This document shows positions 1 through 8,551 of a stretch of DNA of 52,881 bases, one piece after another. The notes under the pieces are model-generated. The model worked only from the letters and a program-made list of their open reading frames with translations. It did no database searches and was not told the origin of the DNA. Within the stretch, counting starts at the first letter, position 1. Every line of letters begins with the position of its first letter. The position numbers and the translations under genes are program-made. Location of the stretch: contig QOQB01000010.1 of NCBI GenBank assembly GCA_003331305.1, positions 1 through 52,881 of the forward strand, in the 5' to 3' direction. This DNA comes from Flavobacteriales bacterium. GTDB lineage: Bacteria; Bacteroidota; Bacteroidia; Flavobacteriales; Flavobacteriaceae.

Positions 1-456
1 CTAGTGTTTGTTGGCAACAACATTTCTGACCAAGTGTTACTCAACAATCCAAGGCGTCTATTGGCATCTATAGGGAATTTCTTTGAAATTCAACCCACTT
101 GGGCACTTGAGCCATCCGTCTTGGTAGATTATATCGAATATGTAGATAGACCAAACCTTGATGTCAATTTAAAATCACATCACAGTATCCGTGAAACACA
201 ATTGTGGGTAGGAACGTCTTACCGAAAAGGCCTCACAAGCACCCAGACCAACAATGGTACTGACCCCTACAGCGAGCCTTTTTCACAGCTCACGGGAATC
301 ATGGGACTGAAAAATAAAAAATGGACATTTTCATACACGTATAGCGTTGGCATAGGAAAAATAAAAATCAACAACTCGGGATTTCACCAACTCACGCTCG
401 GCATTGATATTCTAAGTGATGCGTATCGCCCAACAACCATTCGTGGAATTTTATAA
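1..456 (+). CDS. PorP/SprF-family type IX secretion outer-membrane protein, C-terminal part
   Basis: The reading frame is already open at base 1, so this is the last ~151 codons of a gene that begins outside the window; the GTG at position 4 is internal. The piece shows alternating polar and hydrophobic beta-strand patterns with aromatic ends, and a C-terminal layout (a strand around FSYTYSVGIG, then HQLTLGIDI, then a basic tail) that resembles the PorP/SprF family. Members are outer-membrane barrel proteins tied to T9SS and gliding, often encoded just after a giant adhesin gene. The upstream partner is not visible. Assignment rests on strand pattern and on the neighbouring T9SS cargo gene, so another outer-membrane barrel family is possible. 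Confidence 0.6.
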   Translation, partial: LVFVGNNISDQVLLNNPRRLLASIGNFFEIQPTWALEPSVLVDYIEYVDRPNLDVNLKSHHSIRETQLWVGTSYRKGLTSTQTNNGTDPYSEPFSQLTGIMGLKNKKWTFSYTYSVGIGKIKINNSGFHQLTLGIDILSDAYRPTTIRGIL

Positions 457-518
457 CCTTTATTCAGTCAAATCTCAAAGACTTGAGTCCACAACTCTAT
501 AATTTACCTAATTAAATT

Positions 519-1901
519 CTAATGTATAATAATTTTGTTGATAAACTTGTTACCTCTAAAATCAATTTCCAATAAATATAGCCCTTCACTAATATGTGTA
601 ACATCTATAGTCTTTGTATCCTTAACTGATTTTACAATATAACCCGATAGAGAATAAATTTTAATTTGTTCAGCATTATTATTTAATCTGATAATATTTC
701 TAGCAGGGTTAGGGTAAAATAAAATTGAAGCTTTATTTTCAGCTTCTATTGAAGCTGTAGGTTCAACGATTACAACCTTTCCTAAATTATCTTCATTTTG
801 GGGATTGGCAGCAGGGCCACGGACTAAAAAGCCATATTGAATATTAGAACCAAGATTTAAATCACTTGAAGACACTTCTATAGAAAAAGGTCCTGTTTCT
901 GTAAGCTCGATTGCTTTGCTGTAAACAACATCCCATGTTAAATTATAAACTTTGACAAATGACTCAACATAATATTGATTATCAATAGTGAAGGATTCTA
1001 CATTACCATTGAAGACTAAATTTTTCCCAATCAAAGAATTATCAGTTATAAAAGTACTCGCTTCAAGACTTTCAAAGTTACAAACGCCATTTTGATCAAA
1101 CCAATAGCTATTGTTGAGTTCATTTGCATATATACCGAAGTTTGGTTGTAATGTTATGGAACCGCTTGTAATAGTTGACTTTAAATCATTTACCCCCCAG
1201 TTATCTCCATTACCACCTTCGCCAAACCATGTCATGTACCCAGCCCAATCACTAACGTTAGCAGAAAAAGGCGTTACTATATTTAATTCTGATTGATTTG
1301 GTGTGTCAATCGCAACAACGGCACCTAATGTGTTTTCTTCATTTGGATTACCAGCAGGACCTCTAACTATAAAACCATACTGCACATTAGGACCTAAACT
1401 CATATCTGAAGCTAAAGCCTTTAGGGAAAAGCTTCCAGTATTTAAAATTTCTAAAAGATTTTCATAAAGAGTATTCCAATTTTGATCAAACACCTTTATA
1501 AAAGCTTTGACAGAATATTCATCTGAAATAGTGAAAGTTGAGATATAGCCATTAAAAACTAAATCACTTCCATATAACGAATTATCTGTTACAAAAGTAC
1601 TTGCCTCAAGACTATCAAAATTACAATCACCATTTTCATCAAACCAATAGCTATTGTTGAGTTCATTTGCATAAATACTAAAATTGGGTTGTAGTGTAAC
1701 AGATTTATTATTAATAGTAGATTTTAAATCATTCACACCCCAATTATCTCCATTACCACCTTCTCCATACCAGGTCATGTAACCTCCCCAATCAGATGTA
1801 TTTGCTGTTGTTGGTGTAACGTAATTGGTTTGAGAGTAACCAAACAATGTTGTTACTAATAAACTATATAAAATTTTGTTTTTGAGATAATTATTTTTCA
1901 T
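519..1901 (-). CDS. Secreted protein with two tandem ~181-residue units and a T9SS type A sorting domain
   Basis: A 460-residue protein with an N-terminal signal peptide (hydrophobic YSLLVTTLFGYSQ), two tandem copies of an unrecognised beta-rich unit, and a C-terminal sorting domain of about 70 residues that starts at FYPNPARN and ends in a basic KFINKIIIH tail. Established knowledge: such CTDs direct export through T9SS and surface attachment. Each unit holds EGGNGDNWGVNDLKST, LQPNF.IYANELNNSYWFD and YGF.VRGPA.NP. The period is exactly 543 bp, and a 36-nt block is identical between 1095-1130 and 1638-1673, so the duplication is fairly recent. I start it at the ATG at 1901 because a -7 element (1906-1913) lies 4 nt upstream, which would put an earlier ATG (1919) outside the transcript. 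AT-rich compared with core genes. Function of the unit (binding or adhesion?) is not known to me. Confidence 0.85.
   Translation of the reverse strand: MKNNYLKNKILYSLLVTTLFGYSQTNYVTPTTANTSDWGGYMTWYGEGGNGDNWGVNDLKSTINNKSVTLQPNFSIYANELNNSYWFDENGDCNFDSLEASTFVTDNSLYGSDLVFNGYISTFTISDEYSVKAFIKVFDQNWNTLYENLLEILNTGSFSLKALASDMSLGPNVQYGFIVRGPAGNPNEENTLGAVVAIDTPNQSELNIVTPFSANVSDWAGYMTWFGEGGNGDNWGVNDLKSTITSGSITLQPNFGIYANELNNSYWFDQNGVCNFESLEASTFITDNSLIGKNLVFNGNVESFTIDNQYYVESFVKVYNLTWDVVYSKAIELTETGPFSIEVSSSDLNLGSNIQYGFLVRGPAANPQNEDNLGKVVIVEPTASIEAENKASILFYPNPARNIIRLNNNAEQIKIYSLSGYIVKSVKDTKTIDVTHISEGLYLLEIDFRGNKFINKIIIH
1095..1673. repeat. Tandem 543-bp coding repeat (identical 36-nt block at both ends of this span)
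   Basis: Bases 1095-1130 recur exactly at 1638-1673, an offset of 543 bp or 181 codons, marking the in-frame duplication inside the T9SS cargo gene. The flanking sequence of the two copies is similar but diverged. Confidence 0.9.
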
Positions 1902-2210
1902 GAAACAAAAATAAAACACTATAATCTAAGAAAATGATAATTTTACTTTACAAAAGCTATACAGAAAAAAGGCCCTCATATTATATGTTATTAAAATAAT
2001 TAAGCTTAGTCTACATTAATTATATTAACCGATTAGATTAAAATAAAATGATTTTTTATTGGTTTTTAGTGTGAAAACCTAAAACTAATTGTATTAGTAG
2101 TTTTATATCAAAAAAAATTACACATAAATCTAATAACAACAATTTTAACTATATGTTAATAATAACATTCATATTTTTAAATAATAAATTACACAAATAA
2201 TTCTTACAAA
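1902..2210. other. AT-rich intergenic region, 309 bp
   Basis: No ORF or RNA gene is supported here. It lies between two divergently read genes and is strongly A/T-rich. A -7 element for the minus-strand gene is at 1906-1913. Small inverted repeats occur: GGTTTT (2061-2066) with AAAACC (2074-2079), and AAAACTAAT near 2080 with a bulged partner before TTTT near 2101. I see no canonical promoter for the gene at 2211. Confidence 0.5.
1906..1913 (-). promoter_or_regulatory. -7 element TATTTTTG for the T9SS cargo gene
   Basis: Exact TAnnTTTG match on the minus strand, 4 nt before the ATG at 1901. No convincing -33 element. The predicted transcription start falls on or next to the start codon. Confidence 0.55.
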
Positions 2211-2924
2211 ATGAAAAAAATAATAATCCTTTTTACAATCATAATCTCCATTAATCTTTCTGCACAAGAAAAACCTTACTGGATATGTTTTAATTTTTCT
2301 GTTGATAAACAATCTGACGCTACTGATCTTGTGAATGCAGTGGATATGATGATGAATGCAGATGAAATGTCACAATTACCTTACACTGTTTTCTTGTTTG
2401 AAATGAATTTTGCTAATTCAACTAGCGGATTTACTCATCAATTATGTTTTCTTGGTCAAAATGCCGATTATTTCAAACAATGGGGTGGTGGACCTGGTGA
2501 ATTTGCTGAAAGTATTCTTGCTAACATGATTTTTGAAAACGTTGCTACTCCATACTCTAGTGTTTTAGCCTCACCTTTGATTTTTGACAGTGAAAAAGCA
2601 GGAGAATATGCTTACGCAAATGTTTGGGATATTAAGGTTAAAGATGTTGAAAAATTTACAGATTTAGCCGTAGATTTTATACAAGCAAACTCAAATAATT
2701 TTGATGGAGTTATTGAACTCCATGAAATAATTAGCGGGGGTGAAAACGGGGTTACACACATAATGGTTGCTAGATCAAACAACTTAGGCGATTGGTTAAG
2801 AGGAAGAGAGTCAGTTATTTCTAATCCTAAATCTCAACCTTGGTTTGCTAACTCCAATAAGTATTCTGAATTTATCAATTCTTTTGCAGGGACAAGATTA
2901 AAAGTTTACCCAGCAAAACAATAG
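2211..2924 (+). CDS. Unknown secreted protein
   Basis: A 237-residue protein with a clear signal peptide (MKKIIILFTIIISINLSA, cut before QEKP). I do not recognise the family. The mature part seems to hold two related halves: NFSVDK..DATDLVNAVDMMM..THQLCFLGQ in the first and VWDIKVKDVEKFTDLAVDF..VTHIMVARSNN in the second. This strand-helix-strand pattern would suit a duplicated ferredoxin-like (dimeric alpha/beta barrel) fold, but that is inference. It has no T9SS sorting domain and no lipobox, so it is probably periplasmic. Codon use is AT-rich like the T9SS cargo gene to its left. A strong intrinsic terminator follows 17 nt after the stop, which supports a real single-gene transcript. Confidence 0.75.
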   Translation: MKKIIILFTIIISINLSAQEKPYWICFNFSVDKQSDATDLVNAVDMMMNADEMSQLPYTVFLFEMNFANSTSGFTHQLCFLGQNADYFKQWGGGPGEFAESILANMIFENVATPYSSVLASPLIFDSEKAGEYAYANVWDIKVKDVEKFTDLAVDFIQANSNNFDGVIELHEIISGGENGVTHIMVARSNNLGDWLRGRESVISNPKSQPWFANSNKYSEFINSFAGTRLKVYPAKQ

Positions 2925-2941
2925 ATAAATTAAATTTTAAC

Positions 2942-2970
2942 AAAAAAAACCCCAACTACGGGGTTTTTTA
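2942..2970 (+). terminator. Intrinsic terminator after the unknown secreted protein gene
   Basis: CCCC (2950-2953), a 6-nt loop and GGGG (2960-2963), extended by A-run/T-run pairing (2944-2949 with 2964-2969), then AT-rich sequence. The A/T arms mean it could also act on the minus strand, but only the plus-strand gene ends here. Confidence 0.85.
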
Positions 2971-3004
2971 TTATATAATTATTCAGCAATTTATATAGCC
3001 TTTT

Positions 3005-3802
3005 ATGCAACGATTACAGCGCTTATTATTTATCTTTTTTATTGTGATTTTCCAACAACAACTTCTCGCAGAAGATTGGGGTAAAACCGGACATCGCGTT
3101 GTTGGTAAAGTCGCACAAGATCACCTTACACCAAAAACCAAAGCTGCTGTTGATGCGCTTCTTGATGGAATGTCGTTGGCGTTTGTGTCTACCTATGCAG
3201 ACGAGATACGTTCCGACAGCAGGTACGACTATCTAGATACTTGGCACTATGTTAATATGGATAAAGACACGCGTTATACGTCGGCAAAGAAAAATCCAGA
3301 TGGCGATATAGTTACGGCAATCAACAATTGTGTGGAAGCGCTTAAAGACCCCGCTAAACCGAAAGCAGATAAAGCATTCTACCTTAAATTATTAGTTCAT
3401 TTTATCGGAGACATACACCAGCCCATGCACGCAGGAAGAAAGCCAGACAGAGGGGGGAATGAAATCGAGCTTACTTGGTTTGGAGAACCAACAAACCTAC
3501 ATCGTTTATGGGACACGGATTTAATTCAGTATTACGAAATGAGTTATACCGAGCTGGCGGCTCATTTACCTAGACTTTCAGCTGAGGAAAAAGAATACTG
3601 CATGACTACACCGCGACTGGATTGGGTGAACGAGTCTCAAGATTTAGCAAATAAAGTTTATGCCAACACCCCAATGAATGCATCTTTAGGCTATACATAT
3701 CACTATCAATACTTTGAAACAGTACGCGTTAGATTACTTCAAGCGGGACTCCGTTTGGCGGCCACACTAAACGCTATTTTTGATTCGCCTGACGCCTCTT
3801 AG
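3005..3802 (+). CDS. S1/P1-type zinc-dependent nuclease
   Basis: A 265-residue protein: signal peptide (residues 1-22, ending LLA), then a single S1/P1 nuclease domain. These enzymes cut single-stranded DNA or RNA and 3'-nucleotides using a three-zinc centre. All nine expected ligands are visible: W25, H30 (WGKTGH), D66, H81, H132, D136 and H142 (VHFIGDIHQPMH), H166 and D170 (NLHRLWD). The first ligand in fungal P1 is the mature N-terminal Trp; here predicted cleavage leaves Glu-Asp ahead of it, so the exact site may differ. Likely periplasmic or secreted, used to salvage nucleotides and phosphate. It stands alone, with a terminator upstream and a 191-bp gap downstream. Confidence 0.93.
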   Translation: MQRLQRLLFIFFIVIFQQQLLAEDWGKTGHRVVGKVAQDHLTPKTKAAVDALLDGMSLAFVSTYADEIRSDSRYDYLDTWHYVNMDKDTRYTSAKKNPDGDIVTAINNCVEALKDPAKPKADKAFYLKLLVHFIGDIHQPMHAGRKPDRGGNEIELTWFGEPTNLHRLWDTDLIQYYEMSYTELAAHLPRLSAEEKEYCMTTPRLDWVNESQDLANKVYANTPMNASLGYTYHYQYFETVRVRLLQAGLRLAATLNAIFDSPDAS

Positions 3803-3993
3803 CAAGTATTCCAGCACTGTAAGTACTGAAATATTGTTAATAAAAGCAAAAGCATTTTTTTGTATTATGCTTATAATCAGTATATTAACATGAAAAGACA
3901 CAATTTATAACTGTTGAACACTAAACAATTCGTTAACAATAAGTTGTGGTTTTTTTAAAGGCATTAAAATAAAATTGTATAAATGCAAATATT

Positions 3994-4206
3994 ATGAAAC
4001 GCATAGATCTTGAACATTATAAAATTTGTTTGATTAACAACCATTCGTTACAAGACCAAATAGATAAGCTTATCAAAGACTCGTTTGAAAGCTATTGTAG
4101 CAACAAAAACATCATGTACAATGATGTGGACGTACAGATGGAAGACTACAGAGAAGCTTATTCTATTTCCTTAAATTACTTGTTTAAGGAAGTTAACGAG
4201 TGGTAA
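3994..4206 (+). CDS. Small hypothetical protein (70 aa)
   Basis: A 70-residue acidic ORF that starts with MKRIDLEHYK and ends with FKEVNEW. It has no signal peptide or membrane segment and looks mainly helical. I do not recognise it. It is read in the same direction as the CYTH gene 40 nt downstream, and the upstream 191 bp (3803-3993) holds no other ORF. Composition is normal for coding sequence and no other frame competes. Real gene likely but not proven. Confidence 0.55.
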   Translation: MKRIDLEHYKICLINNHSLQDQIDKLIKDSFESYCSNKNIMYNDVDVQMEDYREAYSISLNYLFKEVNEW

Positions 4207-4227
4207 GCTATTACGTTCAATTTTGTA

Positions 4228-4247
4228 TTTTGGCTCAAAAGCCAAAA
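4228..4247 (+). promoter_or_regulatory. Hairpin covering the CYTH start codon
   Basis: TTTTGGCT (4228-4235), loop CAAA, AGCCAAAA (4240-4247): a perfect 8-bp stem whose last base is the A of the ATG. In a transcript that runs through from upstream it would hide the initiation region. Confidence 0.5.
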
Positions 4248-4714
4248 TGCTAGAAATAGAGCGTAAGTTTTTAGTTAGTAACCTGCAAGCGTGCCTTGAA
4301 ATGGCCACTGCCTCATTTGCAATTTTTCAAGGGTATCTTTCAGTCGACCCTGAGCGAACCGTCCGGTTGCGCATTCAAAACACCCACGCTTTTTTGACTA
4401 TTAAAGGAGCTTCCTCAGCTGATGGTACTACAAGAGTAGAATGGGAAAAATCCATTTCTCTTGATGAAGCCAATACCCTTTCACCGCTTTGCCTCCCAGG
4501 AGGTATTCAAAAAACACGCTATCACGTTCCATTCAACAAATTTCTTTTTGAGGTGGATGTATTTGAGGCAGCATTATCGGGATTGGCACTTGCTGAAATT
4601 GAACTCCAAAGCGCAGATCAAAAAATCGAACTGCCTGATTGGATAGGAAAAGAAGTTACCGGAGATAAACGTTACTATAACAGCCAATTGACACAATATG
4701 GCATGCCAAATTAG
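4247..4714 (+). CDS. CYTH-domain protein (triphosphate-tunnel metalloenzyme)
   Basis: A 155-residue single-domain protein. The signature EIERKFLV is at residues 3-10, followed by alternating charged strands typical of the triphosphate tunnel: VRLRI, LTIKG, VEWEK, KTRY, EVDVF, AEIEL and the C-terminal GDKRYYNS. Family members hydrolyse inorganic triphosphate or act on other triphosphorylated substrates with Mg2+ or Mn2+; which substrate applies here cannot be read from sequence. The ATG at 4247 is preferred to one at 4223 because the family signature normally lies at the very N-terminus. The stop overlaps the convergent PBP1A gene by 4 nt. Confidence 0.9.
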   Translation: MLEIERKFLVSNLQACLEMATASFAIFQGYLSVDPERTVRLRIQNTHAFLTIKGASSADGTTRVEWEKSISLDEANTLSPLCLPGGIQKTRYHVPFNKFLFEVDVFEAALSGLALAEIELQSADQKIELPDWIGKEVTGDKRYYNSQLTQYGMPN

Positions 4715-7017
4715 AGCCCTAAATCACTTAAGTCTTCGTCTTCAAAAAACGATTTTTGCTGGCGTGCAACAGATAGCGAATCGCAATCTAAAGGGATAGA
4801 AACAACGTCTGGTGCCATAAACTCGTCTTTTGAAACCACTAGTGTAGAATCTGCGTAGCAAGCTTTCATATAATTTGCCCAAATAGGAAGCGCCATCGTT
4901 GCGCCCTGTCCGTAAGCAATGGTTTCAAAGTGTATGGATCGATCTTCGCCACCTACCCATACGCCAGTTGCTAAATTGGGGACCATTCCAATAAACCAGC
5001 CATCGCTTTGGTTTTGTGTGGTTCCTGTTTTACCCGCAATCGGATTGTCAAACTCATAAGGATATCCAGTTACAAGATCTCTAAAAATAGGATTGGTTTT
5101 CTCTGCTCCTCTATGCCTTAATCGTACACCAGATCCTGATTCTGTAACCCCTTCAAGCAATTTAAGCGTAACATAAGCAGACTCCTCACTCAACACATCT
5201 TTTGTTTCTGGAGCTGTTTGATAAATAACGGTGCCGTTTTTATCTTCGATACGCGTTACTACTACGGGTTTTACATAAATTCCTTTATTGGCAAAACTCG
5301 AATACGCCCCCACCATTTCATAAACGCTTAAGTCGGCAGATCCCAAGGCAATAGCCGGAACATTTGGGATTGGGGAACTCACGCCAAGATTACGCACCAA
5401 ATTTACGACGGGCCTTGTACCTACTTTATCTATTAGTCTTGCACTAATTGTATTCACCGAATTTGCTAGGGCGTTTTTTAGCGTTCGCTTTCCAATATAC
5501 CGATCTCCAGAATTTTTAGGACACCATGCATCATGCGCACCAAATTTGGCGGGCTCTACACAGTAGTATCCATCGGGTAACGAATCACAAGGAGACACTT
5601 TGAGTTGATCGATAGCAGATGCATATACGAAAGGCTTAAACGTAGAACCTATTTGTCGCTTCCCTTGCATGACGTGGTCAAACTGAAAATGGCGGTAATT
5701 AATGCCACCTACCCAAGCCTTCACATGTCCTGTTTGCGGCTCCATAGACATCATCCCAGCACGCAAAAAATGCTTGTAATACCTAATAGAGTCTGTGGGG
5801 GTCATGATGGTGTCAATATCTCCGTTCCAGCCAAACACTTCCATTTGTGTAGGCTTTTCGAAACTTGCTAAAATGGTTTCTTCATCGTGTCCTAGTGCTT
5901 TCATCTTACGCCAACGCTCAGACCGACGCTTCGCCTGTTGCATAATATTTTCAACGTCTTCTTTTTCAACATCTAAAAATGGTGCAATGTCATTATACTC
6001 GGGTACATTTTGTCTAAAAAATTCTTTTTGCAAATTTGACATATGTGCTGTTACAGCATCTTCGGCATACGTTTGAAGCCTTGAGTCAATCGTGGTGTAA
6101 ATCCGCAGACCGTCTAAGTAAAGATTATAAAACGTACCATCTTCTTTAGGATGCTTGGAAATCCACGAACGCATAAATTGCTGTAAGTATGCTCTAAAGT
6201 AGGTGGCAATACCCTCGCGATGCGATTGCGGGTTAAAGTCAAGCGTTATGGGTAGTGCAGCCAACGAATCTCGTTGTTCTTCCGTGATAAGCTTATTACG
6301 CAACATTTGTTGGTAGACAATATTTCGTCTGCTACGCACCATTTCAGGCCGACGAAGCGGATTGTATAACGAGGAGTTTTTTAACATACCCACGAGCATG
6401 GCAGCTTCACTCAAATCTAATTCAATAGGTTTTTTTGAGAAGTAAATGGAGCTTGCTGAACGAAGCCCATCCGCGTTATAATTAAAATCATAAATATTGA
6501 GGTACATGGTTATGATTTCATTTTTGGTGTAGCGGCGTTCCAATCGAATGGCAATAACCCACTCCTTGATTTTTTGTACGATTGCTTGAAAGGTGTTTTG
6601 TGAACGAACACCCACAAAAAGTTGCCGCGCTAGCTGCTGCGTAATGGTGCTTGCTCCCCCTTTTTTACCCAAGTAAAATACGGCGCGGGCTGTACCGCGA
6701 AAATCAATACCTGAATGACTGTAAAAACGCTCATCTTCAGTGGCAACAAGCGCTTCAATCATTGCTGTTGGGATCTCACGAAATGAAATAGGGGTCCGAT
6801 TGTCGTTAAAATAAAACTTTCCCAAAACGGTGTCGTCAGCTGAAATAATTTGAGTAGCCAAATTTGTCTTTGGGTTTTCCAATTGACGAAAATCAGGCAT
6901 AGGGCCAAGCAGCCCAAGTGACGCTGCACCAAAGATGGCAATAATGCCAAAAGTGATGCTTCCAAAAGCAACCCATATTAGGCGCTTAAATCTTCCGTAT
7001 CCTTTTTTTCTACTCAT
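4711..7017 (-). CDS. mrcA: Penicillin-binding protein 1A, bifunctional peptidoglycan synthase
   Basis: A 768-residue class A PBP. It has a short basic cytoplasmic tail, one membrane anchor (about 13-37), and a GT51 glycosyltransferase domain with the catalytic EDERFYSH (E94) and GGASTITQQLARQLF (from 120). A linker leads to a transpeptidase with S458-T-F-K461, SVN (520-522) and KTG (663-665). It polymerises and cross-links glycan strands outside the inner membrane. Length and motifs are complete. The start overlaps the end of gldH by 8 nt, so it is the last gene of a trhO-gldH-PBP unit. That link is plausible because both act at the cell envelope. Confidence 0.96.
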   Translation of the reverse strand: MSRKKGYGRFKRLIWVAFGSITFGIIAIFGAASLGLLGPMPDFRQLENPKTNLATQIISADDTVLGKFYFNDNRTPISFREIPTAMIEALVATEDERFYSHSGIDFRGTARAVFYLGKKGGASTITQQLARQLFVGVRSQNTFQAIVQKIKEWVIAIRLERRYTKNEIITMYLNIYDFNYNADGLRSASSIYFSKKPIELDLSEAAMLVGMLKNSSLYNPLRRPEMVRSRRNIVYQQMLRNKLITEEQRDSLAALPITLDFNPQSHREGIATYFRAYLQQFMRSWISKHPKEDGTFYNLYLDGLRIYTTIDSRLQTYAEDAVTAHMSNLQKEFFRQNVPEYNDIAPFLDVEKEDVENIMQQAKRRSERWRKMKALGHDEETILASFEKPTQMEVFGWNGDIDTIMTPTDSIRYYKHFLRAGMMSMEPQTGHVKAWVGGINYRHFQFDHVMQGKRQIGSTFKPFVYASAIDQLKVSPCDSLPDGYYCVEPAKFGAHDAWCPKNSGDRYIGKRTLKNALANSVNTISARLIDKVGTRPVVNLVRNLGVSSPIPNVPAIALGSADLSVYEMVGAYSSFANKGIYVKPVVVTRIEDKNGTVIYQTAPETKDVLSEESAYVTLKLLEGVTESGSGVRLRHRGAEKTNPIFRDLVTGYPYEFDNPIAGKTGTTQNQSDGWFIGMVPNLATGVWVGGEDRSIHFETIAYGQGATMALPIWANYMKACYADSTLVVSKDEFMAPDVVSIPLDCDSLSVARQQKSFFEDEDLSDLGL

Positions 7018-7492
7018 TTAATATGGGGTTTATGGCAATTCCAACCTGATGGATTCCCATCAATCTTTTATTTGCAACTAGTGTCTCAGTAGCCCGCACA
7101 GCTGGGTGGACACGAAACGTATATTCTCCAGGCTCATCTAACAAAAAGCGTTCCACAAATGGCAGGGTGTGTTCTTTAATATAAAGGCCTTTACCCAGCC
7201 ATTTGCCATTGGGCTTTGCTAACAAATAACTCAAAGTGTCCGTCTTTTCAACTCCTTTTGGATTGCGCCATGTGGCAATTAAATGAATGTTAGAAAACGG
7301 ATAATCGTCGTCGTGACGTAAAACCCAATAAAGCGACACTTGTTTTTTAGGCAGGCGATTCGTGTAATCAAATTCAACCCATTGGTCTTGCATCCATCCT
7401 TCTTTTGGAAGCTCTTCAAAAAGCAATTCACTTTGGCTGGTACAACCCACCACCAAAAGGGTTGAGGCAATAAGAAAAATGGATTTTATCAC
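7010..7492 (-). CDS. gldH: Gliding motility lipoprotein GldH
   Basis: A 160-residue lipoprotein. The signal peptide ends in a lipobox LVVGC with C17 as the lipidated residue. The body matches GldH as I know it: DTLSYLLAKPNGKWLGKG, a GEYTFRVHPAVR segment and a final strand MGIHQVGIAINP. GldH is needed for gliding in Flavobacterium johnsoniae; its exact role is unsettled. The start codon is GTG at 7492, overlapping the TGA of trhO by 4 nt, and its 3' end overlaps PBP1A by 8 nt. This is a tightly coupled operon. GldH orthologs also exist in non-gliding Bacteroidetes, so presence alone does not prove motility. Confidence 0.88.
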   Translation of the reverse strand: MIKSIFLIASTLLVVGCTSQSELLFEELPKEGWMQDQWVEFDYTNRLPKKQVSLYWVLRHDDDYPFSNIHLIATWRNPKGVEKTDTLSYLLAKPNGKWLGKGLYIKEHTLPFVERFLLDEPGEYTFRVHPAVRATETLVANKRLMGIHQVGIAINPILNE

Positions 7493-8526
7493 GACTGATC
7501 AACCGTCTTTAAATGATGTGCGCGCCCTTTTTTAAATATCTTGTTGCTGTTGTGCTTGCCTTTACGCAATGCCTTTTGATCTGATTCTGGAAGTGCAATA
7601 ATTTCAGCACAAGTATCCGAGCAGCAGCTGTCCAATTTTTCGGCACAAGAGGGACATTGAATAAACAGTAAATGGCAGGCTTCGTTAGCACAATTGACAT
7701 GCGTGTCGCATGGACTACCACATTGATGACACCTAGCAATTACGTCTTCTGAAATGGCTTCGCTTCTACGTTCATCAAACACAAAATTTTTCCCAACAAA
7801 CTTGTTATTAAGCCCTTGATTTTTGACCTGTCGCGCATATTCAATTATACCTCCTTCAAGCTGATACACGTTCTTAAATCCTTTGTGTTTAAAATATGCA
7901 CTGGCTTTTTCACAACGAATTCCACCGGTACAATACATCACCAAGTTTTTATCTTCTTTATGTTCGCAAAGGTCTTCTTCTATAATGGGTAAGGAGTCAC
8001 GGAAGGTATCCACGTCGGGTGTGATTGCCCCTTCAAAATGACCAATTTCACTTTCGTAATGATTACGCATATCTACCACTATGGTATCATCTTGACTGGT
8101 GAGCGCATTAAACTCGGCAGCACTGAGATGCACTCCTTTATTGGTAACATCAAAAGTGTCATCATTCAGACCATCTGCAACAATTTTGTTACGTACTTTT
8201 ATCTTGAGTTTTAAGAACGATTTATTGTCTTGCTCAACAGCAATATTAAGACGAACATCCTTTAAAAAAGCTATGCTATCAAGGTGCGCCTTAAATGTAT
8301 CAAATTTGGGTGCCGGTACAGACAGTTGAGCATTTACTCCTTCGTGTGCGACATATATACGCCCCAAAATATCTAATGCATTCCACGAAACAAACAGATG
8401 GTCGCGCAATACTTGCGGATTGCCAATATGTGCATAGGCATAAAAGGATAAAGTCAGGCGTTCTTCGCCTGCCTCGTCGATAAGGGCAGCGCGTTCTTGC
8501 GCGCTTAATGTGTTGTACAGTTGCAT
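7489..8526 (-). CDS. trhO: tRNA uridine(34) hydroxylase TrhO (rhodanese family)
   Basis: A 345-residue protein of the YceA/TrhO family, which makes 5-hydroxyuridine at position 34 of tRNAs, with oxygen as the oxygen source. The N-terminal ferredoxin-like domain (about 20-115, with VAHEGVNAQLS) precedes a rhodanese domain with the CTGGIRCEK loop (C199 and C205). The C-terminal tail is rich in cysteine, with repeated CxxC pairs from CHQCGSPC to CCSDTC, likely a metal-binding region. All expected parts are present and the length is normal or slightly long. It is the first gene of the trhO-gldH-PBP1A operon, with a -7 element 25 nt upstream. Confidence 0.93.
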   Translation of the reverse strand: MQLYNTLSAQERAALIDEAGEERLTLSFYAYAHIGNPQVLRDHLFVSWNALDILGRIYVAHEGVNAQLSVPAPKFDTFKAHLDSIAFLKDVRLNIAVEQDNKSFLKLKIKVRNKIVADGLNDDTFDVTNKGVHLSAAEFNALTSQDDTIVVDMRNHYESEIGHFEGAITPDVDTFRDSLPIIEEDLCEHKEDKNLVMYCTGGIRCEKASAYFKHKGFKNVYQLEGGIIEYARQVKNQGLNNKFVGKNFVFDERRSEAISEDVIARCHQCGSPCDTHVNCANEACHLLFIQCPSCAEKLDSCCSDTCAEIIALPESDQKALRKGKHNSNKIFKKGRAHHLKTVDQS

Positions 8527-8551
8527 GCTATACAGGATTAAGATTACGCGA

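Noticed and set aside
1111-1296. Plus-strand ORF inside the T9SS cargo gene
   Set aside because: Lies within a well-supported opposite-strand gene, with no signal or domain of its own.
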